The notes below the pieces were generated by a model. It ran no database searches, was not told the origin of the DNA, and was given only the letters and a program-made list of their open reading frames with translations. This document shows positions 1 through 9,428 of a stretch of 64,000 bases of DNA, one piece after another. The translations under genes and the position numbers were made by a program. The stretch comes from Roseivivax lentus (lineage in GTDB: Bacteria > Pseudomonadota > Alphaproteobacteria > Rhodobacterales > Rhodobacteraceae), in NCBI RefSeq assembly GCF_900156805.1, contig NZ_FTOQ01000004.1:281835-345834 (forward strand), given 5' to 3'. The number at the start of each line of letters is the position of its first letter. The stretch's first letter is position 1.

Positions 1-835
1 GGATGTAGTCGAAGCCGAAGCGGCCCTTGACGCAGAGCCGGCCTTCGTTGGCCGGTCCGTTGATGCCGTCCACGCGCTTGACCGCGCCGTCCTTGACCTT
101 GATCGACACTTGGCAGCCCACGCCGCAGAACGGGCAGACCGATTTGACCTCGGCGTCGAAATCGCGGCTGTCGCCTTCCTGCGCGGCGTTGAGTTCCGAC
201 GCGGGCATCAGCGCGCCCGTGGGGCAGGCCTGCACGCATTCGCCGCAGGCCACGCAGGTCGAGGCCCCCATCGGATCGTCCTGGTCGAAGACCGGGAAGG
301 CGTCGTGCCCGCGTCCGCCCATGCCGAGCACGTCGTTGACCTGCACGTCGCGGCAGGCCCGGACGCACAGGTTGCACTGGATGCAGGCGTCGAGATTGAC
401 GCGCATGGCGACGTGGCTGTCGTCGAGGAGCGGGATGCGGTCGGGCTCCATCGTCGGCAGGCGGCTTTCGCTGACGCCCACCGCATCGGCCATGTCCCAG
501 AAATGCGAGGACCGGTCGTGGGCCGCGTCCCGCTCGGGCTGATCGGCCATCAGCATCTCGATGACCATCTTCCGCGCGCTTTGCGCCCGCGGGCTGGCGC
601 TGCGCACCTCCATGCCCTCGGCGGCCTCGCGGATGCAGGAGGCGACAAGAATGCGCTCGCCCTCGACCTCGACCATGCAGGCGCGGCAATTGCCGTCGGG
701 TTTGTACCCCGGTTCGGGCCGGTGACAGAGATGCGGGATCCTGAGGCCGCGTCCATGCGCCGCTTCCCAGATCGTCGTGCCCTTCGGCGCCTCGACCGTG
801 TCGCCATCAAGCGTGAAGCGGATCGTCTCGGCCAT
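1..835 (-). CDS. fdsA: Formate dehydrogenase alpha subunit, N-terminal part (3' end outside window)
   Basis: This is the N-terminal 278 codons of a molybdopterin formate dehydrogenase (formate to CO2). The frame is open to the window edge. It starts with a [2Fe-2S] ferredoxin domain (Cys37, Cys50, Cys53, Cys67). A two-cluster ferredoxin segment follows (CIQCNLCVRAC and CVACGECVQAC), and then the start of the catalytic domain with CPFCGVGC, the [4Fe-4S] motif next to the Mo cofactor. This domain order matches the NAD-linked cytosolic FdsA/FdhF type. Complex I subunit NuoG has a related N-terminus, but the CPFCGVGC motif favours formate dehydrogenase. The ATG at 835 has AGGGAG upstream. Partner subunits would lie outside the window. 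Confidence 0.88.
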   Translation of the reverse strand, partial: MAETIRFTLDGDTVEAPKGTTIWEAAHGRGLRIPHLCHRPEPGYKPDGNCRACMVEVEGERILVASCIREAAEGMEVRSASPRAQSARKMVIEMLMADQPERDAAHDRSSHFWDMADAVGVSESRLPTMEPDRIPLLDDSHVAMRVNLDACIQCNLCVRACRDVQVNDVLGMGGRGHDAFPVFDQDDPMGASTCVACGECVQACPTGALMPASELNAAQEGDSRDFDAEVKSVCPFCGVGCQVSIKVKDGAVKRVDGINGPANEGRLCVKGRFGFDYI

Positions 836-936
836 GTCGTGTCTCCCTGTGCCTGCCCCCTTCTATGCCAGAGCCGGCGCCGGGACGCCCCCCAATTCCG
901 ACCTGTTGACCAAGATTTGCGCCCTGCGCGCCCATG

Positions 937-967
937 AAAAAAGGCGCGCCCGGGGGCGCGCCTTTCT
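937..967 (-). terminator. Rho-independent terminator of the GMC dehydrogenase operon
   Basis: An 8-bp perfect GC stem (ggcgcgcc, 943-950 with 955-962) has a 4-nt loop. Read on the minus strand it is followed by six Ts. It lies 20 bp after the GMC stop codon. On the plus strand the stem is followed by only TTT. Confidence 0.8.
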
Positions 968-988
968 GGTGTTTCGCGAAAGCCGCGC

Positions 989-2557
989 TCAGAGGTTCTG
1001 GGCCGACATCTCGCGGGCGATGTGATCGGCCTGCCGGATCGCCAGCGCCACGATGGTCAGCGTCGGATTTTCCGCCGCACCGGTGGTGAATTGCGAGCCG
1101 TCCGAAATGAACAGGTTCTCGATGTCGTGGGTCTGACCCCACTTGTTGACCACGCCGTCCTGCGCATTCGCCGACATCCGGTTGGTGCCGAGGTTGTGCG
1201 TCGAGGGATAGGGCGGCGTCGGCATGGTCCGGGTCGCCCCCACCGCGTCATAGACCGCGCGGCCTCGGTCATAGGCGTGGTTGCGCATCGCGATGTCGTT
1301 GGGGTGATCGTCGAAATGCACGTTGGCCACCGGCAGGCCGTACTGGTCCTTGGTCTCGGACAGGGTGACGCCGTTGCCTTCCTGCGGCATGTCCTCGCCC
1401 ACGATCCACATGCCCGCCATGTTCTCGTAGCTGTCGAGCGCAGTGGTGAACTCGCGGCCCCAGGCCCCGGGATTGAGGAAGGCCGCCATGAAGGGCAGGC
1501 CCAGCGCGAGCGTCTCGAGCTCGTAGCCCCCGACGAAGCCGCGCGAGGGATCGTGCCGCGCCTCGTCCTGGATGATGCCCGCCATGGTCGTGCCGCGCCA
1601 CATGCGCACCGGCTGCTCGAAGGTCGCGTAGACCGACCCGGTCATGTGCCGCATGTAGTTGCGCCCGACCTGCCCCGAGGAGTTGGCAAGCCCGTCCGGG
1701 AACATCGAGGAGGCGGAGTTGAGCAGCATCCGCGGGCTTTCGAAGGAGTTGCCCGCAACGGCGACGATGCGCGCCTTCTGCATCTGCAGGTTGCCGTCCG
1801 CGTCGAAATACTCGACGCCGGTGACCTTGCCGGCCTCGTTGTGCAGGATCCGGGCCACGTGGGACCGCTCGCGCACCTCGAGGTTGCCGGTGGCCTCGCC
1901 CGCCGGGATGTCCGTATAGGCTGAGGACCACTTGGCGCCCCATTTGCAGCCCTGAAAGCAGAAACCGGTCTGCTGGCAGGCCATGCGGCCGTCACGCTCT
2001 TCGCTGTTGATGGCCATGTTGCCGGTATGGACCTTTTCGTAGCCGAGCTTCTTCGCACCGGCCTCGAAGACCTTGTAGTTGTTGTTCCCGGGCAGGCCCG
2101 GAATGCCGTTGGTGCGCGTGACACCCAGCTTCTTCTCGGCCAGATCGTACCAGGGCGCCATTTCGGCGGCGTCGATGGGCCAGTCGAGCAGGCTCGCGCC
2201 CTCGACCTCGCCATAGCTGGTGAGCGCCTTCCACTCGTGCTCCTGGAAGCGCAGGCTCGCGCCCGCCCAGTGCGTGGTGGTGCCGCCCACCGCCTTCACG
2301 ATCCATGCGGGCAGCCCCGAGAAGTCCTTGGCCACGCGCCAGTCGCCCGACGTGGTGCGCGGATCGAGCCAGGCGAGCTGGCCGAAACTGTCCCATTCGT
2401 CGTTGACGTAATCCTCGGGCAGATAGCGCCCGCCGGCTTCCAGCGCGACGACGCTCACGCCCTTCTTGGCGAGTTCGTTCGCCAGAACGCCACCGCCCGC
2501 GCCGGTTCCGATGATGACGACGACGCTGTCGTCGTTCTTGTCAAAAGGTGCTGTCAT
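989..2557 (-). CDS. GMC-family oxidoreductase, large subunit of a two-subunit dehydrogenase
   Basis: A 522-aa FAD-dependent alcohol/sugar dehydrogenase of the GMC family. The N-terminus carries the dinucleotide-binding loop GTGAGGG (about residues 17-23). The C-terminus has the conserved NPTLTIVALA-type end that closes the FAD site in gluconate 2-dehydrogenase-like enzymes. There is no signal peptide. The gene just upstream encodes a Tat-signal small subunit, and in gluconate and fructose dehydrogenases the large subunit is exported with that small subunit. The substrate cannot be read from sequence. A c-type cytochrome subunit is not seen next to it. Confidence 0.85.
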   Translation of the reverse strand: MTAPFDKNDDSVVVIIGTGAGGGVLANELAKKGVSVVALEAGGRYLPEDYVNDEWDSFGQLAWLDPRTTSGDWRVAKDFSGLPAWIVKAVGGTTTHWAGASLRFQEHEWKALTSYGEVEGASLLDWPIDAAEMAPWYDLAEKKLGVTRTNGIPGLPGNNNYKVFEAGAKKLGYEKVHTGNMAINSEERDGRMACQQTGFCFQGCKWGAKWSSAYTDIPAGEATGNLEVRERSHVARILHNEAGKVTGVEYFDADGNLQMQKARIVAVAGNSFESPRMLLNSASSMFPDGLANSSGQVGRNYMRHMTGSVYATFEQPVRMWRGTTMAGIIQDEARHDPSRGFVGGYELETLALGLPFMAAFLNPGAWGREFTTALDSYENMAGMWIVGEDMPQEGNGVTLSETKDQYGLPVANVHFDDHPNDIAMRNHAYDRGRAVYDAVGATRTMPTPPYPSTHNLGTNRMSANAQDGVVNKWGQTHDIENLFISDGSQFTTGAAENPTLTIVALAIRQADHIAREMSAQNL

Positions 2558-2575
2558 TGTTCTGTCCTCCCCGCC

Positions 2576-3100
2576 TCAAATCCACGAAATGTCATCGAAG
2601 CCGCGGTACATGTACCCGCCCTGGCTGTAGGACTCGCCCTCGTAGCCGAAGATCGGCCAGACGGCTTTCTGGTTGTAGAGGCCGGTGACCAGCCCGCCGC
2701 GAATACGCTGGAAGAACGGGGTGTCCTCGATCGTGCGCAGCACCGCCACGCGCTCGGCCTCCCAACCGATATCGAGATAACGGCCCGCGCCCGTGACCTG
2801 CGCCTTCTCGTTCAGCAACTCGATGCCGGCCTCGGCGAAATCGACCTCGTCCGGCACGTCGTAGCCCTTGACTGCGGCGGCGTAATATTGGTCGCCCACC
2901 TTGTCATGCGGGTAGATGTCGCGCGCCATCTGGATCAGCGTGGCCATCGTATCGGGCTTGAGCGCGTTCATCTCGGTGGCCCAGGCGGCATCGCTGCCCG
3001 CCACGAAACCCGAGCCCACGACAAGGCCCGCGCCCGCCGCGACACCGCGCGACAGCAGCTGCCGCCGCGTGAGCGTGCGGATGGTTGGTGTATCGGTCAT
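2576..3100 (-). CDS. Gluconate 2-dehydrogenase subunit 3 family protein, Tat-exported
   Basis: A 174-aa small subunit for the adjacent GMC dehydrogenase, 18 bp upstream of it in the same operon. The N-terminus has a twin-arginine signal (TRRQLLSRG, about residues 11-19, followed by an Ala/Gly/Val-rich core), so the folded complex is probably exported to the periplasm. The rest fits the Gluconate_2-dh3 family, which stabilises the flavin subunit and carries it through the Tat pathway. Start 3100 is preceded by GGGAGG. Confidence 0.85.
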   Translation of the reverse strand: MTDTPTIRTLTRRQLLSRGVAAGAGLVVGSGFVAGSDAAWATEMNALKPDTMATLIQMARDIYPHDKVGDQYYAAAVKGYDVPDEVDFAEAGIELLNEKAQVTGAGRYLDIGWEAERVAVLRTIEDTPFFQRIRGGLVTGLYNQKAVWPIFGYEGESYSQGGYMYRGFDDISWI

Positions 3101-3134
3101 CAGATGTCCTCCCTTTTCACCGATATCGAATGCG

Positions 3135-3166
3135 AGAAGGGCCGCGCCCTATGCGCGGCCCCTTTC
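3135..3166 (-). terminator. Probable terminator after gloA
   Basis: A GC-rich hairpin (gggccgcgc paired with gcgcggccc around 3138-3162) lies in the 75-bp gap between the GMC small-subunit start and the gloA stop. The T-tract on the minus strand is weak, so attenuation rather than full termination is possible. Confidence 0.5.
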
Positions 3167-3175
3167 AGATTTGTC

Positions 3176-3571
3176 TCACTTGAAGCGGCCCGAGCGTTCC
3201 AGCACCTCGATCTGGTAGCCATCGGGGTCCGCCACGAAGAAGAAGCGTCCGACCAGCGTGCCGCCGGGCGCGAATTCCACCAGCTTGCGGGGGCTCAGCC
3301 CCTCGGCCTCGAAGCGGGCATGTTCGGAATCGAGATCGGCCACGGACACGGCCAGGTGACCGTAGCCATTGCCGAGATCGTAGGCCTCGGTCTGGCCCTT
3401 GTTGACCGTCAGTTCGAGTTCGAATTCCTGCTCGTCATTCGACATGTAGATCAGCGTGAAATCGTCGAAATCGAGCCTGTCGGCGACCTCGAGACCGAAT
3501 GCCTTTTTGTAGAATGCCACCGAACGGTCCTCGTCGAGGACGCGAATCATGCTGTGAATGGCCTTGGCCAT
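3176..3571 (-). CDS. gloA: Lactoylglutathione lyase (glyoxalase I)
   Basis: A 131-aa VOC-superfamily enzyme that isomerises the methylglyoxal-glutathione hemithioacetal to lactoylglutathione. Four metal ligands sit where expected for GloA: His6, Glu53, His72 and Glu122. The length is normal for a single-domain bacterial GloA. It lies upstream of the GMC dehydrogenase genes on the same strand, separated by a hairpin. Another VOC enzyme is possible, but the ligand pattern and the C-terminal DPDGYQIEVLE favour GloA. Confidence 0.88.
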   Translation of the reverse strand: MAKAIHSMIRVLDEDRSVAFYKKAFGLEVADRLDFDDFTLIYMSNDEQEFELELTVNKGQTEAYDLGNGYGHLAVSVADLDSEHARFEAEGLSPRKLVEFAPGGTLVGRFFFVADPDGYQIEVLERSGRFK

Positions 3572-3665
3572 GAAGCCTCCCTTGGTAAATTGTCGCGACT
3601 TAGGGAAAGGCTATGGAATCGCGGCACGGGGCGGGTAGTAGACCTTTACTACACGCGCGCTCTTT

Positions 3666-3959
3666 TCATTCCGCGGCGAACACGATCCGGTCAGGGATGG
3701 CGGAGCGGCTGGCATAGATCAGGCAGGTCGTGCGCAGAAGCGACGAGAAATTTTCCGGCTCGCCCTGCTTTTCCAGCACCTCCGCATGCAGTTTCGACAG
3801 GAAGATCGGGGTGGTGATGCCCTCGCCGTCCGCGATCTCGTCGAGGGTGTCCCAGAAGGCGTTCTCGAGGCGGATCGAGGTGGATTGACCGTTGATGCGG
3901 ACCCGCCGCGTGGTGGATCGGTATCGGTCACGATCCTGTCCGGCATAAACCTGGCACAT
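3666..3959 (-). CDS. Ribbon-helix-helix domain protein
   Basis: A 97-aa protein. The segment STSIRLENAFWDTLDEIA (about residues 25-42) has the strand-helix pattern of the RHH_4 family, which is common as a stand-alone protein in Rhodobacteraceae. It probably binds DNA as a dimer; the target is unknown. I chose the ATG at 3959 because GAGGAG lies just upstream and similarity begins there; the frame stays open upstream to 4055. It is divergent from the histidine phosphatase gene. Confidence 0.75.
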   Translation of the reverse strand: MCQVYAGQDRDRYRSTTRRVRINGQSTSIRLENAFWDTLDEIADGEGITTPIFLSKLHAEVLEKQGEPENFSSLLRTTCLIYASRSAIPDRIVFAAE

Positions 3960-4153
3960 GTTTGGCTCCTCGAGATGCGGGTCGGTCGTCGTGACCGCCG
4001 TTGCGACCGGCGGCACCTCCGGACGCGCAAGGTGTGCAGACCCCAAGCCTTCCAAAGCCCGCGACGAAAGTCTGTAGGACTTTGGGCCTATACGCGCCTT
4101 TCCGTCGGCCCTGATCGGGGCTAGGACCGGGTTACGTTTCCGGAGCCTGCCCC

Positions 4154-4810
4154 ATGTCGCAAATCCTGCTGGTCCGTCACGGCCAGGCCAATTCCGCCGC
4201 CCGCGACGAGGCGGAATACGATCGCCTCAGCGATCTTGGCCGGGCGCAGGCGCGCTGGCTCGGTGCGCATCTGAAAGGCAGCGGCGAGCGGTTCTCGCAC
4301 GCGGTCTCGGGCACGTTGCAGCGGCAATCGGAGACCCTGGCGGAAATGGCGGTCGCCGAGACCGCCCCCGCTCAAGACCCCCGGCTCAACGAGCTGGAAT
4401 ATTTCACGCTCGCGCAGGCCTTCGAGGCCGAGCATGGCGTTGCCATGCCGCAGGACCGCCCCGAATTCCTGACCCATCTGCCGCGCATGTTCGCCGCTTG
4501 GTCGCGCGGCGACATCAGCGCGGCGCCGGAGCCCTTCGAGGCGTTCGAGACGCGCGTTGCCGAGGTGCTCAGCGATCTGGCGGCGGGCCGCGGTCCGACC
4601 ATCGCGGTCACCTCGGGCGGCGTGATCGGCATGGCCATACGCATCGCGCTGCGCCTCGATATCGAGGCTTTCGCGCTGATGTGCCTCTCGATCGAGAACA
4701 CGTCTGTGCACCGGTTGCAGATCATGCCCTCGGGTCTCGCGCTGGCCCAGTTCAACGCCTGCCCGCATCTGGAGCCGCAGGACAGGCGGCATTCGCGGAC
4801 ACATCTCTGA
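4154..4810 (+). CDS. Histidine phosphatase family protein
   Basis: A 218-aa member of the phosphoglycerate mutase-like superfamily. The N-terminal LVRHGQ motif (Arg8, His9) supplies the phospho-accepting histidine, and a second histidine/arginine region follows. The context (RHH gene divergent, DUF2794 gene downstream) does not identify the substrate. It is a cytoplasmic, probably broad phosphatase. Confidence 0.8.
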   Translation: MSQILLVRHGQANSAARDEAEYDRLSDLGRAQARWLGAHLKGSGERFSHAVSGTLQRQSETLAEMAVAETAPAQDPRLNELEYFTLAQAFEAEHGVAMPQDRPEFLTHLPRMFAAWSRGDISAAPEPFEAFETRVAEVLSDLAAGRGPTIAVTSGGVIGMAIRIALRLDIEAFALMCLSIENTSVHRLQIMPSGLALAQFNACPHLEPQDRRHSRTHL

Positions 4811-4859
4811 TCCGCGCAAAAGCCTTGATTTCGGACCCGCCGCACCGCACCTTTGAGGC

Positions 4860-5198
4860 ATGAATTCGCTCACGCCCTTTCCGCACCGGCCGGAGCAGAC
4901 CGAGACGGTCATGTTTCATCGGATCGAGTTGAACGAGATCCTGTCGCTCTACGGCCGCATGGTGGCCGCGGGCGAATGGCGCGATTACGGCATCTCCGCC
5001 CTGCGGGACGCCGCGATCTTCTCGATCTTTCGCCGCTCGGCCGAACAGCCGCTCTACCGCATCGAAAAACGGCCGAAACTGCGCAACAAGCAGGGCATGT
5101 ATTCGGTCGTGGGAATGGACGGGCAAATCCTGAAGCGCGGGCATGACCTGAAAGCCGTGCTGCGCGTGCTGGAGCGCAAACTGATCCGCGCGATCTGA
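4860..5198 (+). CDS. DUF2794 domain-containing protein
   Basis: A 112-aa protein matching a family found almost only in alphaproteobacteria; the core MFHRIELNEILSLYGRMV starts at about residue 18. No function is known. It has no membrane segment and a basic C-terminus. It lies 49 bp after the histidine phosphatase and is probably co-transcribed. A start at the internal Met18 (4911) is also possible because the family core starts there. Confidence 0.75.
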   Translation: MNSLTPFPHRPEQTETVMFHRIELNEILSLYGRMVAAGEWRDYGISALRDAAIFSIFRRSAEQPLYRIEKRPKLRNKQGMYSVVGMDGQILKRGHDLKAVLRVLERKLIRAI

Positions 5199-5239
5199 TT
5201 TTGCGGGAAGTCGCTGAACGATCTTAACTAGGATCGTTC

Positions 5240-5263
5240 CTCAATCATTACCTAATGATTGAG
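5240..5263. promoter_or_regulatory. Perfect 10-bp inverted repeat in an AT-rich gap
   Basis: The arms CTCAATCATT and AATGATTGAG flank a 4-nt spacer. No T-tract follows on either strand, so it is not a typical terminator. It lies between the ends of two convergent genes. It could be a processing or stability hairpin, or a protein-binding palindrome. Confidence 0.45.
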
Positions 5264-5264
5264 T

Positions 5265-5429
5265 TCACGTGGTCATCGCTGAAAGCAGCGCGAACGGGAT
5301 CGGGTGCCCGAGCCAGGCCGTGCCGCCCAACGGAGCGAAGCGCGGCACCTCCACCCGATCCGTCCCCACGCCATCGGCTCCCGCCAAGGCGCGGCAGACG
5401 CTGAGCGCCTCGAAGGGAGCCGCGGTCAC
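5265..5429 (-). CDS. Small hypothetical protein overlapping the NlpC/P60 stop codon
   Basis: A 54-codon frame starts with GTG at 5429 and overlaps the TGA of the NlpC/P60 gene (GTGA). Codons favour G/C in the third position, as in the neighbouring genes. The product contains FAPLGGTAWLGHPIPFALL and looks protein-like, but I do not recognise a family. It may be a translationally coupled small gene or the remnant of a longer one. Its end lies just beside the palindrome at 5240-5263. Confidence 0.4.
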   Translation of the reverse strand: MTAAPFEALSVCRALAGADGVGTDRVEVPRFAPLGGTAWLGHPIPFALLSAMTT

Positions 5430-6288
5430 GCGTACCCCGTACCCTGCAGCCTGACATGGGAGGTCACCGGCCCGTCCCCCTGGGCGGCGATCCGCGCGGT
5501 GGCCGCGGCCAGCCCTTCATACGCGACCGCCATGTGATGGGCATTGGCATGCAGGATCGTGTCGGGCCCCGAAACCCAGGCGACATGACCCCGCCAGAAC
5601 AGCAGATCGCCCCGGCGCGGCGCGTCTTCGGTGCGGTGCGGCGCGAAAGCCGCCTCCTGCAAGTCGCTGTCGCCCGGGCAGTCGAGCCCGGCGAACCGGC
5701 AGGCGATCTGGATTAGCCCCGAGCAATCGATCCCGGACGCGGAATTTCCACCCCAGAGGTAGGGGGTTCCGAGAAGCCGCTCGGCGACCGCGACAGGGTC
5801 GGGGTGACGCAAGTCGCATGGTTCGAGATGCGCGCGCGGGACCCAGCCCGCTTCGGTCTCGGCAAAGGCGCCGTCGGTCCGGGAAACGGCCAGCAACGCC
5901 CCGAGGCTCAGGGCCGCGCGTTCCGGCGCCTTGATCGAGGGCGCCTCATAGGCATGGCTCGCGCGGGTGGCGAGCCGGTGCGTGACGGGATGGTCGGGGC
6001 CCAGCGCAGTCACGTCCACATAGCCCACATAGCCATCGGCCCGCGCTTGCACGAAGGCCCAGCCTTCCCGGGCCTCAAAGAGGGTGACCGACGTCCCCAT
6101 CAGGAGCTGGCGGTCGCGCGCACCGCCGGGACTGCGCCGCAGATCGGCGACCGGAGCGATGACGCGGCGCGGCTCGCCCGCGACGAACCGCTCCGCCGCC
6201 ACCTGCCCTTCGAGCGCGGCAGCGGCGACGCGGCCATTGGCCGGCAGCATCCGACGGTCCGGCAGCGCGGCTTCTGGCGCGCGCCCGC

Positions 6289-6292
<4 letters not shown>
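5426..6292 (-). CDS. NlpC/P60 family peptidase with SH3-like domain
   Basis: A 288-aa predicted peptidoglycan endopeptidase (C40). Bacterial SH3-like segments occupy about residues 50-155. The catalytic domain follows with Cys190 (GIDCSG) and histidines at 236 and 248 as the likely triad partners. No signal peptide is visible, so how it reaches the wall is unclear. The start codon overlaps the stop of the upstream aminopeptidase gene by 4 bp (ATGA), so the two are translationally coupled, perhaps for peptide recycling. Confidence 0.83.
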
Positions 6293-7674
<1,382 letters not shown>

Positions 7675-7780
7675 GATATCCCCGGACCTGCGGTGCCTGT
7701 TGGTCCGGAGCCTAACTCCTACAGGCAGCGCGACAAGGCCTCGTTTGCCCCGCTCACGCGCCGATGCGCGGCCGGTTCCG

Positions 7781-8161
7781 TCAGGGAAGCAGGCCGGGAC
7801 GGTCCCACAGGGCCAGGAGCGACTTTTCACCAGTGCGCAGCAGCCGCGCGAGCGTCGCGGCCAGGGCCACGCTGTCGCCCGCCTCAAGGCAGGCGCGGCA
7901 ATCGCGGGCGACGCGCACGAGGCCCACCATGCCGATCTGCCGGGCGATGGCGGTCACGCGGCGCAGGCCGTTGCCGAGCTCCAGCCAATCGTCGCCGCGA
8001 AAGGCGCGCTCGGCCTCGGCAAGGCGCAGGGCCAGTTCCTCCATCGCGCGGCAGACCGCTTCTTCCGCCGCCGATGGCCCCATATCTCCGTAAAGATCGG
8101 AGAGAATTTCGATATCCAGTCGCGCAGGTTCCTGCGGCGCGAGCATACTGATCGGTGCCAT
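7781..8161 (-). CDS. Hypothetical all-helical protein, possibly a degenerate HPt-like fold
   Basis: A 126-aa protein rich in Ala, Leu and Arg, predicted to be helical. The stretch around RRVTAIARQIGMVGLVRVA resembles the spacing of histidine phosphotransfer domains, but no histidine sits at the phosphorylation position, so a phosphorelay role is doubtful. The start at 8161 (MAPISML) has GGAAG upstream. It is upstream of, and on the same strand as, the M17 gene. Confidence 0.6.
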   Translation of the reverse strand: MAPISMLAPQEPARLDIEILSDLYGDMGPSAAEEAVCRAMEELALRLAEAERAFRGDDWLELGNGLRRVTAIARQIGMVGLVRVARDCRACLEAGDSVALAATLARLLRTGEKSLLALWDRPGLLP

Positions 8162-8311
8162 GACATGGCTTCCTTCATCCAATTACCCCTTTCACCCGGG
8201 CATCACCCTGCCACAACGTCCTTCAGAAAAGGTTTCGGGCCGCATGCCTTTTCCCTCGAATTTCGTTCAAATCGCCCTTATCCGAAGAGGATGAAGCCTT
8301 CGGAGACCCGC

Positions 8312-8965
8312 ATGCAGTTCGTCCGCCCCCTGCCGAGCTACCTCGTCACGCGCTATCACGGCTGGAAGGCCACGGCCTATGCGGACAACAGCGCGTGGTA
8401 TCGCAGGCTTGCGGTGGAAGGACAGCGGCCGCGGGCGATGGTGATCTCCTGCTGCGACAGCCGGGTGCATGTCACCTCGATCTTCGGCGCGGATCAGGGC
8501 GAGTTCTTCATCCATCGCAACATCGCCAATCTCGTGCCGCCCTACGAGCCCGACGGCAACCAGCACGGCACCTCGGCGGCGGTCGAATACGCGGTGACGG
8601 CGCTGCACGTGTCGCACCTGATCGTGCTTGGCCATTCGAGCTGCGGCGGGGTTCAGGGTTGCCTCGACATGTGCAACGGCAAGGCCCCGGCGCTCGAGGA
8701 GAAGACCAGTTTCGTGGGGCGCTGGATGGATATCCTGCGACCGGGCTTCGACCGCGTTCAGGCGCGCGAGGTGGACGAAGCGGGTGCGGCGCGGGCGCTG
8801 GAAAAGGAAGCGGTGCTCGTGTCGCTCGACAACCTGATGACCTTCCCTTTCGTCAAGAGCGCGGTCGAGTCGGGCGCGTTGTCGCTGCACGGCCTGTGGA
8901 CCGATATCGCCGAAGGCAGCCTGGAGCAGTTCGATCCGGCCCGGGGGGTCTACGCGGCGGTCTGA
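8312..8965 (+). CDS. Beta-class carbonic anhydrase
   Basis: A 217-aa zinc enzyme interconverting CO2 and bicarbonate. The zinc ligands are Cys48, His108 and Cys111 (SCCDSRV and GHSSCGG), with the Asp49/Arg51 dyad of the beta class. I chose the ATG at 8312 because GGAG lies 7 bp upstream. An earlier in-frame ATG at 8291 has its purine tract too close. It is a monocistronic unit between two minus-strand genes. Confidence 0.92.
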   Translation: MQFVRPLPSYLVTRYHGWKATAYADNSAWYRRLAVEGQRPRAMVISCCDSRVHVTSIFGADQGEFFIHRNIANLVPPYEPDGNQHGTSAAVEYAVTALHVSHLIVLGHSSCGGVQGCLDMCNGKAPALEEKTSFVGRWMDILRPGFDRVQAREVDEAGAARALEKEAVLVSLDNLMTFPFVKSAVESGALSLHGLWTDIAEGSLEQFDPARGVYAAV

Positions 8966-8974
8966 GCGGCCGGG

Positions 8975-9295
8975 TCAGGCGATCCAGCCGGACCGGCCAT
9001 CGCGGCCGGTCTTGAGCTGCAGACGCCCGAAGCGCGCGGCAAGATCGGCCAGGGGTTCGCCCAGATCGCGACCGGTGCAAAGCGGCCGGCCATCGTCATG
9101 CGACAGGATCACGAGGCGACCCTCCCGGAAGACGAGGTCGTAGCCCCGCGCCGAAAGCGCGGCGACCAGATCGGCCCAGGTCTGGGCGCGCTCGAAGATC
9201 GGCCTGAGAAAACCACGGACCAGCGCGGCGGTCTCGCAATCGAGGCGCGGTGGCAGGGCGTGGGATGCGGCTTCGGAATTGTTTGCAAGGTGCAT
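8975..9295 (-). CDS. Hypothetical protein with the same C-terminal module as its divergent neighbour
   Basis: A 106-aa protein. Residues from about 33 to the end (W-x2-L-x2-L-x2-RGY, then a short hairpin, C-x5-LG-x2-LADLAARFG) match the corresponding part of the gene at 9429-9932. It lacks the neighbour's N-terminal part. A similar module occurs in some alphaproteobacterial relaxases, from memory of that family. The start at 9295 has GAGG upstream. The function is unknown. Confidence 0.65.
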   Translation of the reverse strand: MHLANNSEAASHALPPRLDCETAALVRGFLRPIFERAQTWADLVAALSARGYDLVFREGRLVILSHDDGRPLCTGRDLGEPLADLAARFGRLQLKTGRDGRSGWIA

Positions 9296-9428
9296 GATCT
9301 GCCTCGGTATTTTGTTTTTTTCACTATGCCGCTGATTCGGGGCAGAATTAGGACCGGGTCGGACCTTTTCTCCAGATTGTGGCCTTGTGGTTACCATCTC
9401 TTAACGGCAGCGCGCGTAGCTTTCGGGC

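Noticed and set aside
110..937. Plus-strand open frame over the formate dehydrogenase gene
   Set aside because: The minus strand has correctly spaced Fe-S cysteines; the plus frame has low-complexity composition and no recognisable motif.
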